From an uncultured Coriobacteriaceae bacterium (GTDB lineage: Bacteria > Actinomycetota > Coriobacteriia > Coriobacteriales > Coriobacteriaceae): a DNA stretch of 64,000 nt. Made by a program: the position numbers and the translations under genes. Numbering within the stretch: the first letter of the stretch is position 1; every line of letters starts with the position of its first letter. The notes beneath the pieces are model-generated. The model had not been told where the DNA came from. It saw only the letters and a program-made list of their open reading frames with translations, and ran no database searches. Positions 44,375-53,049 of the stretch are shown here, one piece after another. The stretch lies in assembly GCA_949287085.1 (NCBI GenBank), contig CASEER010000003.1:28789-92788 (forward strand). Direction: 5' to 3'.

Positions 44375-44725
44375 TTACGCGCGCTCGATACCCTGCAGCA
44401 CAGCGTCGCCCGCGGCAACAACCGGCTTGTTGGACTCGGGGAACACGTCTGGATTGGCAACCTCAACGGCAAGCGGCACCACGCCGGAAGCGCTCAGCGT
44501 GGCAGCAGCCTCGCCCTGGCGCACCGTATGTTCAGCATCGGGGGTGCCATCAGCCGGAGCAATCGTGGCATCGTCAGCGAGCGGCGCCGCGGCCTGAGCC
44601 ATGGTGCTCATGTAGTTCATGGCGCCAATGGTGGTGTAGCCATAGGTTGCGAGCTGCTGGGCCACGATGGCGCGCACCGCATGGTGCGTACCGGTAAACA
44701 CGGTCAGCGGACGAATAGCACCCAA
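44375..44725 (-). CDS. Short unrecognised ORF, possibly a 5'-truncated gene
   Basis: 116 residues, starting only at a TTG (44725) without an RBS. The frame is open just a few codons further up to a TGA. The sequence begins GAIRPLTVFTGTHHAVRAIV and ends NKPVVAAGDAVLQGIERA. It looks protein-like (balanced composition, possible alpha/beta pattern) but I do not recognise a family. The upstream sequence turns A/T-rich at once, so it may be the surviving 3' part of a gene whose start was lost. It lies next to the internally deleted isomerase gene. Confidence 0.35.
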   Translation of the reverse strand: MGAIRPLTVFTGTHHAVRAIVAQQLATYGYTTIGAMNYMSTMAQAAAPLADDATIAPADGTPDAEHTVRQGEAAATLSASGVVPLAVEVANPDVFPESNKPVVAAGDAVLQGIERA

Positions 44726-44750
44726 TTCCCAATTATTGACGGGTCAATTG

Positions 44751-44809
44751 TTTGGTACCTGTAAAGCTTCGTTTTGGTACCTTGACATCGTATAAAGCAG
44801 TCGTAGACT
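44751..44809 (+). promoter_or_regulatory. Promoter and candidate operators of the marR-ABC operon
   Basis: -35 TTGACA (44782-44787) and -10 TAGACT (44804-44809) with a 16-base spacer. Two direct copies of TTTGGTACCT (44751-44760 and about 44773-44782) lie upstream of and touching the -35; GGTACC is itself palindromic. MarR proteins usually repress their own operon, so these are candidate binding sites. Confidence 0.6.
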
Positions 44810-44864
44810 AGTACGGCACAAAAATAACCAACAAGTTAGCCATTCAAGGAGGTGCAATAGCTTC

Positions 44865-45449
44865 ATGGATACCGTTCTATCAAATGCGCAGGTCGCAGAT
44901 GGCGACGAGCAACGCTCTGCAGCCGCCCCCGAGGCGGCCAACGCCGAGCACCAAGCCGCCCTCGCCGCCGCCCACAGCGTAAGCACGGCAGACGCCGACG
45001 CCCCAGCCCCGCACGATGGCCCCGGAGAACCGGAGCCCACGCGCGCGGACCTCATCATCCGCAGCTTTGGCTTCTTTGGGCACTACCTGCATTTTCACGG
45101 CGGCGGACGCTCTGGACGCGAGCCCATCCTCTGCCTGCTCCACTACATGGGCGGGCAGATGTCTCAACAGGAGCTCGGCATGCGCTTTGAGCTCAAGCCC
45201 GGCTCGCTCTCAGAGATTCTTGCCAAGATGGAAACGTCGGGCGTCATCGAGCGCACCCGCGACCCGCATGATCGCCGGCAGCTCTTTGTCCACCTAACCC
45301 AGGAGGGAGAGCAGCAGGCGCAGCGCGCGATCAAGGCCCGGGAGGACTTCCGCAGCAACGCATTTACCAACCTCACTACCGAGGAGCAAGACCAGCTCAT
45401 CGAGCTCCTTAGTAAAGTTCGCACACGTTGGGAGGAACTTGCATGTTAA
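44865..45449 (+). CDS. MarR family transcriptional regulator
   Basis: 194 residues; AAGGAGGTG lies about ten bases before the ATG. The first 55 residues are an Ala/Pro/Glu-rich low-complexity extension not usual in MarR. The winged helix follows: EPILCLLHYMGGQMSQQELG, recognition helix ELKPGSLSEILAKMETSGVI and wing RTRDPHDRRQLFVHLTQEGE. Its stop codon overlaps the start of the first exporter gene by seven bases, so it is cotranscribed with the transporter and very likely regulates it in response to a toxic or signalling compound. Confidence 0.93.
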   Translation: MDTVLSNAQVADGDEQRSAAAPEAANAEHQAALAAAHSVSTADADAPAPHDGPGEPEPTRADLIIRSFGFFGHYLHFHGGGRSGREPILCLLHYMGGQMSQQELGMRFELKPGSLSEILAKMETSGVIERTRDPHDRRQLFVHLTQEGEQQAQRAIKAREDFRSNAFTNLTTEEQDQLIELLSKVRTRWEELAC

Positions 45450-47308
45450 ACACACTCATGGCGAGCATCCGTGAGTACAAGCGCGCGGCCATCGCGACGC
45501 CGGTCATCGTGCTGGGCGAGGTCGTCATGGAGGTGGCTATTCCGTTTGTGACGGCGCAGCTCATCAACGCCATCCAAGCGGGCGCTACCCTTAACCAGAT
45601 GCTGCCCTACGCGGGCGTGCTCATCTGCATGGCGCTGGCCTCGCTGGCCTTTGGCATCGGCGCCGGCATTGAGTGCAGCATCGCCTCGTGCGGCTTCGCC
45701 AAGAACCTGCGCCACGACGTTTTTGCCGCCGTGCAGACGTTCAGCTTCGCGAACATCGACCAGTTCTCGTCGAGCTCGCTCGTCACGCGTCTCACGACCG
45801 ACATCACCAACGTCCAGCTCGCCTATATGATGATCATCCGCACCGCCGTGCGCTGCCCGATGCTGCTCATCTGCGGCATCATCATGGCCTTCATCATGGC
45901 CGGCCCCATGGCGCTCGTCTTTGTGCTCGTCGTTCCGTTTTTGGGCTTTGGCCTCTTTAAGGTCATCCGCACGGTGCACCCCATTTTCCGCTCGGTGTTC
46001 CACAAGTACGATGCGCTCAATGAGTCCGTTGAGGAAAACGTCACCGGCATGCGCGACGTGAAGAGCTACGTGCGCCAGGACTACGAGAAGGCGCGCTTTG
46101 GCGCCGCCGCGCAGGACGTCTGCCGCGACTTTACCCGCGCCGAGAAGATCCTCGCGCTCAACACGCCCATGATGAACCTCGCCGTGTACACGGTGTTTGT
46201 CGTGGTGCTGCAGTTTGGCAGCTACATCATCATCTCGAGCCGCGGCACGGTCTTTAACGTGGGCCAGCTCTCCGCGCTCACCACGTACGGCTTCATGATC
46301 CTCATGGCGCTCATGATGGTGTCGATGGTCTTTGCCATGATCACTATGGCGCAGGAAAGCGCCGAGCGTATCGTGGAGGTCATCGAGACCAAGCCCACGA
46401 TCACCAACCCGGAGCACCCCGTCACCGAGATGAAGGATGGCTCCATCGACTTTGACCACGTGACGTTTAAGTATTCCGAGAAGGCCGAGCACCGCGCGCT
46501 CGCCGAAATCGACCTGCACATCAAGAGCGGCGAGACCATCGGCATCATGGGCGGCACCGGCTCCGCCAAGACCTCGCTCGTGAACCTCATCAGCCGTCTG
46601 TACGATGTGACCGAGGGCAGCGTGAAGGTTGGCGGCGTGGACGTGCGCGACTACGACCTGGAGTTCCTGCGCAACAACGTGGCTGTGGTACTGCAGAAAA
46701 ACGTGCTGTTCAGCGGCACCATCAAGGAGAACCTGCGCTGGGGCAAGGCCGACGCCACCGACGACGAGATCAAGGAGGTCTGCGAGCTCGCCCAGGCGGA
46801 TGAGTTCATCCAGGGCTTCCCGCACAAGTACGACACCTACATTGAGCAGGGCGGCACCAACGTGTCCGGCGGCCAGAAGCAGCGCCTGTGCATTGCGCGC
46901 GCACTGCTCAAGCACCCGAAGGTCTTGATTCTCGACGACTCCACGAGCGCCGTGGACACCAGGACCGACGCGCTGATTCGCGAGGGCCTGGCGAGCTACC
47001 TGCCCGAGACGACCAAGATCATCATCGCGCAGCGCACGAGCTCCGTTGAGCACGCCGACCGCATCCTCGTGCTCGACAACGGCCACATCGCGGGCCTGGG
47101 AACGCACGACGAGCTCATGAAGAGCTGCGATTTCTACCGCGAGACCTACGAGCAGCAGAACCGCACATCGGATGAGGCCGCGCCCGCTGCCAACACGCCG
47201 AGCATCGATGCCCCCGCAAGCGGTGCCACGTCCGCGGATGATGCCGCGCCCGTAGCCGATGCCGCTTTGCAAGATTCGACTATGAAGGGAGGTGCCGCAC
47301 ATGAGTAA
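45443..47308 (+). CDS. Heterodimeric ABC exporter subunit with degenerate ATP site
   Basis: 621 residues from the ATG at 45443 (GGAGGAA upstream). The N-terminal membrane domain (about 1-310, six helices) is followed by an ATPase. Walker A is GGTGSAKTS (about 370); the signature NVSGGQKQRLCIARAL is intact. Walker B reads VLILDDSTSAVD, with Asp where the catalytic Glu belongs, and the switch is IAQRTSS with Gln replacing His. This is the typical degenerate half of heterodimeric exporters such as BmrC/LmrC. A C-terminal Ala/Ser-rich tail of about 50 residues is extra. The next gene starts inside its end. Confidence 0.94.
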   Translation: MLNTLMASIREYKRAAIATPVIVLGEVVMEVAIPFVTAQLINAIQAGATLNQMLPYAGVLICMALASLAFGIGAGIECSIASCGFAKNLRHDVFAAVQTFSFANIDQFSSSSLVTRLTTDITNVQLAYMMIIRTAVRCPMLLICGIIMAFIMAGPMALVFVLVVPFLGFGLFKVIRTVHPIFRSVFHKYDALNESVEENVTGMRDVKSYVRQDYEKARFGAAAQDVCRDFTRAEKILALNTPMMNLAVYTVFVVVLQFGSYIIISSRGTVFNVGQLSALTTYGFMILMALMMVSMVFAMITMAQESAERIVEVIETKPTITNPEHPVTEMKDGSIDFDHVTFKYSEKAEHRALAEIDLHIKSGETIGIMGGTGSAKTSLVNLISRLYDVTEGSVKVGGVDVRDYDLEFLRNNVAVVLQKNVLFSGTIKENLRWGKADATDDEIKEVCELAQADEFIQGFPHKYDTYIEQGGTNVSGGQKQRLCIARALLKHPKVLILDDSTSAVDTRTDALIREGLASYLPETTKIIIAQRTSSVEHADRILVLDNGHIAGLGTHDELMKSCDFYRETYEQQNRTSDEAAPAANTPSIDAPASGATSADDAAPVADAALQDSTMKGGAAHE

Positions 47309-49310
47309 CAACGCTGCATCCGAAGTGTTCAAGAACACGCTGGGCGTTAACACCCCGGCAGCCGAAGAGCCCGAGGACGAGCGCCAGAACGTGGCCAAGC
47401 GCCAGGTGCCGCCCGCACCCAAGAAGCGCGGCGCCCGCGGCAAGACGCTCGGCCGCCTGATCAAGACGCTGTTCTCGTTCTATCCGCGCCTGCTGCCCAT
47501 GGTGCTCGCCTGCATTGTTATCTCGGCCATTCTTTCGTCCCTGCCCGCCACGTTTATGCAGCGCACGCTGGAGGTCGTGACTGACACCTGGAAGACCGGC
47601 GACTGGGTCGCCGCCGCTCAGCGCATCGAGCCGCTCATCGTCACGTTGCTGTGCGTCTATGCGGTGTCGCTCGTCCTTAACTTCACCTACACGCGTACCA
47701 TGGCGGTCATCACGCAGGGTTCGCTCGAAAAGTTCCGCGAGAAGCTGTTCGACCACATGCAGGACCTGCCCATCCGCTTTTTTGATACGCACCAGCACGG
47801 CGACATCATGAGCCACTACACCAACGACATCGACGCCCTGCGCCAGATGATCGGCCAGTCGCTGCCCAACATTACGTTGACCGTTGTGACCTGCATCTCC
47901 GTGGTGTGCGTCATGGTGTACTACAGTGTGTGGCTTGCCATCGTGGTGGTTGCCGGCGTGCTGTTTATGGCCTACATGACCAAGGTGCTCGGCAGCCGCT
48001 CCGCGCGCAACTTTGTGGCGCAGCAGAAGCAGATCGGCATCGTCGAGGGCCACGTGGAGGAGATCATGAACGGCCAGAAGGTCGTAAAGGTCTTCTGCCA
48101 CGAGGAAGCCGCGCAGGAGGACTTTGACGTGCGCAACGAGGAGCTCTACCGCGCCTCGCGCGACGCCAACATGTACACCAACACGCTCGGCCCGATTCTC
48201 ATGAACCTCGGCAACCTCATCTACGTCATCGTGGCGCTGGCCGGCGGCATCTTTATTGAGGCCAACGTGCCCAACCTCTCGGTTTCGGGCCTTGGGTTCT
48301 CGATTGCCGTAACGGTGCCGTTCCTCAACATGACCAAGCAGTTCGCGGGCCAGATCGGCCAGATCTCGCAGCAGATCAACGCGGTGGTCATGGGCCTTGC
48401 GGGCGCCGAGCGCATCTTTGAGATGATGGACGTGGAGCCCGAGAAGGACGAGGGCTACGTGACGCTCGTGAACACCAAGATGGCAAATGGCAAGCTCGTT
48501 GAGACCAGCGACACCAAGAGCGGACGCTGGGCCTGGAAGTGGCCGCACCACGACGGCACCACCGAGCTTGTGCCGCTGCGGGGCGACGTGCGCCTGAACC
48601 ATGTTGACTTTGGCTACAATCCGGGCCACACGGTGCTGCACGACGTGAGCGTGTGGGCCGAGCCAGGCCAGAAGATCGCGTTCGTGGGCGCAACGGGCGC
48701 CGGCAAGACCACGATCACCAACCTGATCAACCGGTTCTACGACATCGCCGACGGCAAGATTCGCTACGACGGCATCAACATCAACAAGATCCGCAAGGAT
48801 GACCTGCGTCGCTCGCTGGGCATGGTCCTGCAGGATGTGAACCTGTTCACGGGCACCGTAATGGATAACATTCGCTTTGGCCGGCTCGACGCTACCGACG
48901 AGGAGTGCATCGCCGCGGCCAAGCTTGCCGGCGCACACGGATTCATCCAGCGCCTGCCCGAGGGCTATCAGACCATGCTGACCGACAACGGCTCCAACCT
49001 GAGCCAGGGTCAGCGCCAGCTGCTCTCGATTTCGCGCGCGGCGGTGGCCGACCCGCCGGTTATGATTCTGGACGAGGCAACGTCGTCAATCGATACGCGC
49101 ACCGAGGCAATCGTGCAGAAGGGCATGGATGCGCTCATGAGCGGGCGCACCACGTTCGTGATTGCGCACCGCCTTTCCACCGTGCGCAACTCCGATGCAA
49201 TCATTGTGCTTGACCACGGCCGCATCATCGAGCGCGGCAGCCACGACGAGCTCATTGCCAAGCGCGGCGTGTACTATCAGCTGTACACCGGCGCATTCGA
49301 GCTGGAGTAG
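47301..49310 (+). CDS. Heterodimeric ABC exporter subunit with canonical ATP site
   Basis: 669 residues from the ATG at 47301, overlapping the previous gene by eight bases; GGGAGG precedes it. An N-terminal extension of about 50 residues, then six helices. A 40-residue insertion lies between helix 6 and the ATPase (around DTKSGRWAWKWPHHDGTTEL). Walker A is GATGAGKTTITNLI (about 463), the signature is NLSQGQRQLLSISRA, Walker B is MILDEATSSID with Glu and the switch is IAHRLST with His. It is thus the hydrolytic partner of the preceding subunit. Multidrug or lipid export is likely. Confidence 0.94.
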   Translation: MSNNAASEVFKNTLGVNTPAAEEPEDERQNVAKRQVPPAPKKRGARGKTLGRLIKTLFSFYPRLLPMVLACIVISAILSSLPATFMQRTLEVVTDTWKTGDWVAAAQRIEPLIVTLLCVYAVSLVLNFTYTRTMAVITQGSLEKFREKLFDHMQDLPIRFFDTHQHGDIMSHYTNDIDALRQMIGQSLPNITLTVVTCISVVCVMVYYSVWLAIVVVAGVLFMAYMTKVLGSRSARNFVAQQKQIGIVEGHVEEIMNGQKVVKVFCHEEAAQEDFDVRNEELYRASRDANMYTNTLGPILMNLGNLIYVIVALAGGIFIEANVPNLSVSGLGFSIAVTVPFLNMTKQFAGQIGQISQQINAVVMGLAGAERIFEMMDVEPEKDEGYVTLVNTKMANGKLVETSDTKSGRWAWKWPHHDGTTELVPLRGDVRLNHVDFGYNPGHTVLHDVSVWAEPGQKIAFVGATGAGKTTITNLINRFYDIADGKIRYDGININKIRKDDLRRSLGMVLQDVNLFTGTVMDNIRFGRLDATDEECIAAAKLAGAHGFIQRLPEGYQTMLTDNGSNLSQGQRQLLSISRAAVADPPVMILDEATSSIDTRTEAIVQKGMDALMSGRTTFVIAHRLSTVRNSDAIIVLDHGRIIERGSHDELIAKRGVYYQLYTGAFELE

Positions 49311-49352
49311 GCTCGCAGCGACATAGTTCGCATCGCGACATGGTTTTGTCAC

Positions 49353-49388
49353 AGGGGGATGGGGCACACGTGCTCCATCCCCCTTTCT
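49353..49388 (+). terminator. Terminator of the marR-ABC exporter operon
   Basis: Stem AGGGGGATGG / CCATCCCCCT followed by TTCTTGG, about 45 bases after the stop codon. Confidence 0.75.
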
Positions 49389-49488
49389 TGGCGCCGCTTG
49401 TTCTCACCAATGCAGTCGCGACGCATCGGGGCACCGCGGCACCGGCCCCAATCTTGCAGCGCCGCCCAGCCTCGCGGCGACGATCCCC

Positions 49489-50310
49489 CTAAATAAAGTT
49501 AAAGTGGCGGAGCGCCGCGACCACGCCGTCGTGCTCAACCGTATCGGTCACGTAGCTCGCCTGCGCCTTGACGCTCGGCATCGCGTTGCCCATGGCTACA
49601 AACGTGCCCACCGCCTCGGCCATCGACAGGTCGTTTTCGGAGTCGCCAAACGCCATGGCGTGCGAGCGGTCCACGCCCAGCAACTCCAGCACGCGCCGCA
49701 CGCCCGCTCCCTTGTTGACACCCTTGAGCGTCATCTCGTACACCGGCATGCCAAGCGCGTATTCCTCAAAGTGAGCGTCAAAAAACGCGCGGTTTTCGGG
49801 CGTCATGAGCCGCGAGCGGTCGCTTTCCTGCAACACAAACTTGCTAAAGCGCAACTCGCTCGTGGCGGCGAACTCCTCAACGCTTCGCACCACGCGCACG
49901 CCCATAGGGTTGTCGTATGGCACGTCCGCGGGCAGCAAAACCACGCAATCGTCCGAGCTCTCAAACATCACCTGGCCATCCACCGCATGCACGCGCCGTG
50001 CCACGTCCATGAGCAGCTCAGCCGGAATGTGCTCGTCGCTTACCATGCGGCCACCCAAGCTCACGCACGCACCGTCGGCGGTTACCAGCCCCGCCGCGTC
50101 AAGACTCAACAACTTGTCGGACACCACGCTCAGCGAGCGGCCCGTGCACACAAACGGATAGTGTCCGCGCTCCCGCAGCGTATGAAACGCCTGGTACACG
50201 GCATCGCTCGGTGCCGCCATAGCAACCGTTGCGTCCACGTCGACTCCCGGCTTATGCCAAATAATCGTCCCGTCTACATCAAAGAAAAAAGCCCACGGCG
50301 TCTCAGACAT
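49489..50310 (-). CDS. HAD superfamily phosphatase (Cof/YidA type)
   Basis: 273 residues from the ATG at 50310 (GAGGAGG upstream). Motif I FFFDVDGTIIWHKPG, motif II FVCTGRSLSVV, motif III Lys in the TLKGVNKGAGVRRVLELLG block and motif IV MAFGDSENDLSMAEAVGTFV are all present, with a Cof-type C2 cap between. It probably dephosphorylates sugar phosphates or flavin-related metabolites in the cytosol; substrate specificity is not readable. Divergent from the rlmKL-like gene with 117 bp between them. Confidence 0.92.
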   Translation of the reverse strand: MSETPWAFFFDVDGTIIWHKPGVDVDATVAMAAPSDAVYQAFHTLRERGHYPFVCTGRSLSVVSDKLLSLDAAGLVTADGACVSLGGRMVSDEHIPAELLMDVARRVHAVDGQVMFESSDDCVVLLPADVPYDNPMGVRVVRSVEEFAATSELRFSKFVLQESDRSRLMTPENRAFFDAHFEEYALGMPVYEMTLKGVNKGAGVRRVLELLGVDRSHAMAFGDSENDLSMAEAVGTFVAMGNAMPSVKAQASYVTDTVEHDGVVAALRHFNFI

Positions 50311-50426
50311 GCGCTTTTGCCTCCTCGTCATGCGCTATTGCTTTGCTCGTCATTATGCCACGTTGCGGCCCCTCCCCGCCCGGCCTCCTCACCTATAATG
50401 GTCGAACATCGACAGGAGGACGCACC

Positions 50427-52805
50427 ATGGAATTCTACGCAAGCTGCCCTTTGGCCTTTGAACCGGCGCTCGCGCGCGAGCTGCGCACGCTGGGCGCGCG
50501 GCGCGTTCGGCCGCTCAAGGGCCGTGTGTCGTTTGAAGGCGAGCCGCGCGACGCCTACCGCGTCTGCCTATGGTCGCACCTGGCCAGTCGCGTGCACGTG
50601 GTGCTCGGGCGCTTTGCCTGCGCCACCTCGGACGAGCTCTACCAGGGCGTCTTTGACCTCCCCTGGCACCACATCCTGCGCCCCGGCGCAAGCCTGGCCG
50701 TAAGCGCGCACGGCACCAACCCCGAGCTGCGCAACACGCGCTTTAGCATGCTCCACGCCAAGGACGCCATCGTAGACCGGCTGCTCGACGAAACGGGCGC
50801 CCGCCCCGCCGTCGACACGCAGGCACCCGACGCGCACCTTACACTCGCCATCCGCGGTGACCGCGCCAGCATGAGCCTCGACCTCAGCGGTGAGCCGCTC
50901 TTCAAGCGCCTGCCGCGCTCCGTGCTTGCACGCGCTCCTCAGGGCGTTGACATCTTGCGCCCCGATTACGCCGCGCTTTTGCTGGCCGAGGCAGGCTGGC
51001 CGGAGCTCTGCCGCGCCGCGCACACCGCGCATGCCGCACCACCCGTCCTGCTGGACCTCGCCTGCGCCGACGGCGGCGTGCTCCTAGAAGCCGCCTCATG
51101 GCCGGCCGACCGGGCGCCCGGTGCTGCCCGCACCCGCTGGGGCTTCCAAGGATGGGCCGCCCATGACCGCCAGCTCTGGCGCGACCTGCTTACTGAGGCC
51201 CGGGAGCGTGCAGAAGCCGCAGCCGAGCGCCCGGGCCGCATCGTGGCCACCGACAACGACGACCGCGCCATTGAAGCCGCCAAACGCATTGTTGCCGCAG
51301 GTCGTGTACCGTGCGACGTAACCTTTGTCGCACCCGATGCCACAAGCGTGCACAAGGCGCTTGGCCGTCACCAGACTGCGGGCGCTATCGTGGCCGACAC
51401 CTCCATCATGGCCCCGGGCACGGCCGCGCGTGCCACGCAGCTCATAACCCAGGTGGCCGCGCTCGGCCCCTGCCACAGCATGCCCATTGCCTGCCTGACC
51501 AGCGGCAACGCCGCTCTGCGTATTGCCGGGCGCGCCGTCCAGGCCTCAAGCACCCTCAAGCTTGGCACCGACGACCTGCAGTTCGTCGCATTCGCCCCCT
51601 CCCCCGGCGCGCGTAAAGGGGACAACCCCCAATCTGACGTTGCGGCAACGGTGGATGTGGGATCTGGCAAGCCGGTGCCGGTGCTGGCAGCCGAGTCCGA
51701 ACAATTTGCGCGCCGCCTGATCAAAGTGGCGCGCCAGCGCCGCAAGTGGGCCAAGCGCGCCGGCATCACGTGCTACCGCGTGTACGATGCCGACCTGCCC
51801 GACTACGCCGCAGCCATTGACCTCTACGAGGGCGAAACCGCCGACCATGCGCCGGGCCGCTGGCTCGTGATCGCCGAATACGCCGCGCCCAAAACCATCG
51901 ACCCCGAGCGCGCACAGGATCGCATGCTCGACATCCTAGCCATCGCTCCGCGCGTGCTCGACGTGCCGACCGAGCACGTACACGCCAAGATTCGCCAGCG
52001 TTCGCGAGGCGGATCTCAATACGGTAAGCAACAGGCCAGCGTCCGCCACGGCGGTGGGCAGTACGCAGCTTCACCTGCCAAGAGCCCTGCTGCGGCCCAC
52101 GTTACCGCCGGCGCGGCGCGTGACAACCGGTCGCTCAACAGCGCACCGGCCGGCGGGCCCGCCGCGAACAACTCGGGCGACGTTGCAATCCGTGAGGGCG
52201 GCCTCACCTTTATCGTGAACTTTGACGACTACTTGGACACGGGTATCTTTTTGGACCACCGCGTGACCCGCGGCCTCGTGCGCGAGCACGCCCGCCACGC
52301 GCGCACGTTCCTCAACCTTTTTGCCTACACGGGCACGGCAACCTGCTACGCAGCCGATGCGGGTGTTGAGGAGACCGTGACCGTGGACCTCTCCAACACC
52401 TACCTGGACTGGGCCGCTGCCAACATGCGGCTCAACGGCTTCACCGGGCCCGAGCATCATTTTGTGCGCGACGACGTGCTGGGCTGGGTTGAGCAGCAGC
52501 TGCGCGGCACCAACCGGTGGGACCTCATCTTTTGCGATCCGCCCACGTTTTCCAACTCGTCGCGCATGGGCGCGCGCACCTGGGACGTGCAGCGCGACCA
52601 CGTGGAACTGCTGCGCGGCGTCACAGGGCTGCTGGAGCCGGGCGGCGAGGCCATTTTCTCGTGCAACCTCCGCAGCTTTAAACCAGATGTTGAAGCCCTG
52701 GCGCACGCGGGGATCGAGTTCACCGACATTACCGAGCAAACCATCCCCGAGGACTTCCAGCGCAACAAACGCATCCACCGCTGCTACCTCGTGCGCCGCG
52801 CCTAG
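50427..52805 (+). CDS. rlmL: RlmKL-like bifunctional 23S rRNA methyltransferase with degenerate first domain
   Basis: 792 residues from the ATG at 50427 (AGGAGG upstream). A THUMP-containing N-terminus (MEFYASCPLAFEPALARELR; to about 155) leads to a first Rossmann domain. There the SAM motif is LLDLACADGGVLLEAA (208-223) instead of DPxCGSGT, and the catalytic motif is ADTSIM (323-328) where active enzymes have NPPYG. The second domain is intact: DYLDTGIFLDHR, FLNLFAYTGTATCYAADAG and CDPPTFSNSSRM. By homology the intact half makes m7G2069 in 23S rRNA, and the first half would make m2G2445. An Ala/Gly-rich insertion of about 55 residues (531-585) splits the second half. Confidence 0.88.
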   Translation: MEFYASCPLAFEPALARELRTLGARRVRPLKGRVSFEGEPRDAYRVCLWSHLASRVHVVLGRFACATSDELYQGVFDLPWHHILRPGASLAVSAHGTNPELRNTRFSMLHAKDAIVDRLLDETGARPAVDTQAPDAHLTLAIRGDRASMSLDLSGEPLFKRLPRSVLARAPQGVDILRPDYAALLLAEAGWPELCRAAHTAHAAPPVLLDLACADGGVLLEAASWPADRAPGAARTRWGFQGWAAHDRQLWRDLLTEARERAEAAAERPGRIVATDNDDRAIEAAKRIVAAGRVPCDVTFVAPDATSVHKALGRHQTAGAIVADTSIMAPGTAARATQLITQVAALGPCHSMPIACLTSGNAALRIAGRAVQASSTLKLGTDDLQFVAFAPSPGARKGDNPQSDVAATVDVGSGKPVPVLAAESEQFARRLIKVARQRRKWAKRAGITCYRVYDADLPDYAAAIDLYEGETADHAPGRWLVIAEYAAPKTIDPERAQDRMLDILAIAPRVLDVPTEHVHAKIRQRSRGGSQYGKQQASVRHGGGQYAASPAKSPAAAHVTAGAARDNRSLNSAPAGGPAANNSGDVAIREGGLTFIVNFDDYLDTGIFLDHRVTRGLVREHARHARTFLNLFAYTGTATCYAADAGVEETVTVDLSNTYLDWAAANMRLNGFTGPEHHFVRDDVLGWVEQQLRGTNRWDLIFCDPPTFSNSSRMGARTWDVQRDHVELLRGVTGLLEPGGEAIFSCNLRSFKPDVEALAHAGIEFTDITEQTIPEDFQRNKRIHRCYLVRRA

Positions 52806-53049
52806 CCCAGGCGACACCGGGAGCTGATTACTGCAGCAGAGAGTCCCTCTGCGCAGCGAGATGCACTGAGTAGGCCTGCCAACCCGAACGCCCGCACGCC
52901 AGGAGCCGCGCACCCCGCCGCCCGGTCCGCTCGCGCGCAGCCAATCAATACACCCCTGCATGTGGCGTATTGCAGGTACTACCGCTATAATGACGTGCCA
53001 CGCGTACATTTAGCGCACCATTGCCATGCTTCTCAAGGAGTAGAGCTTA

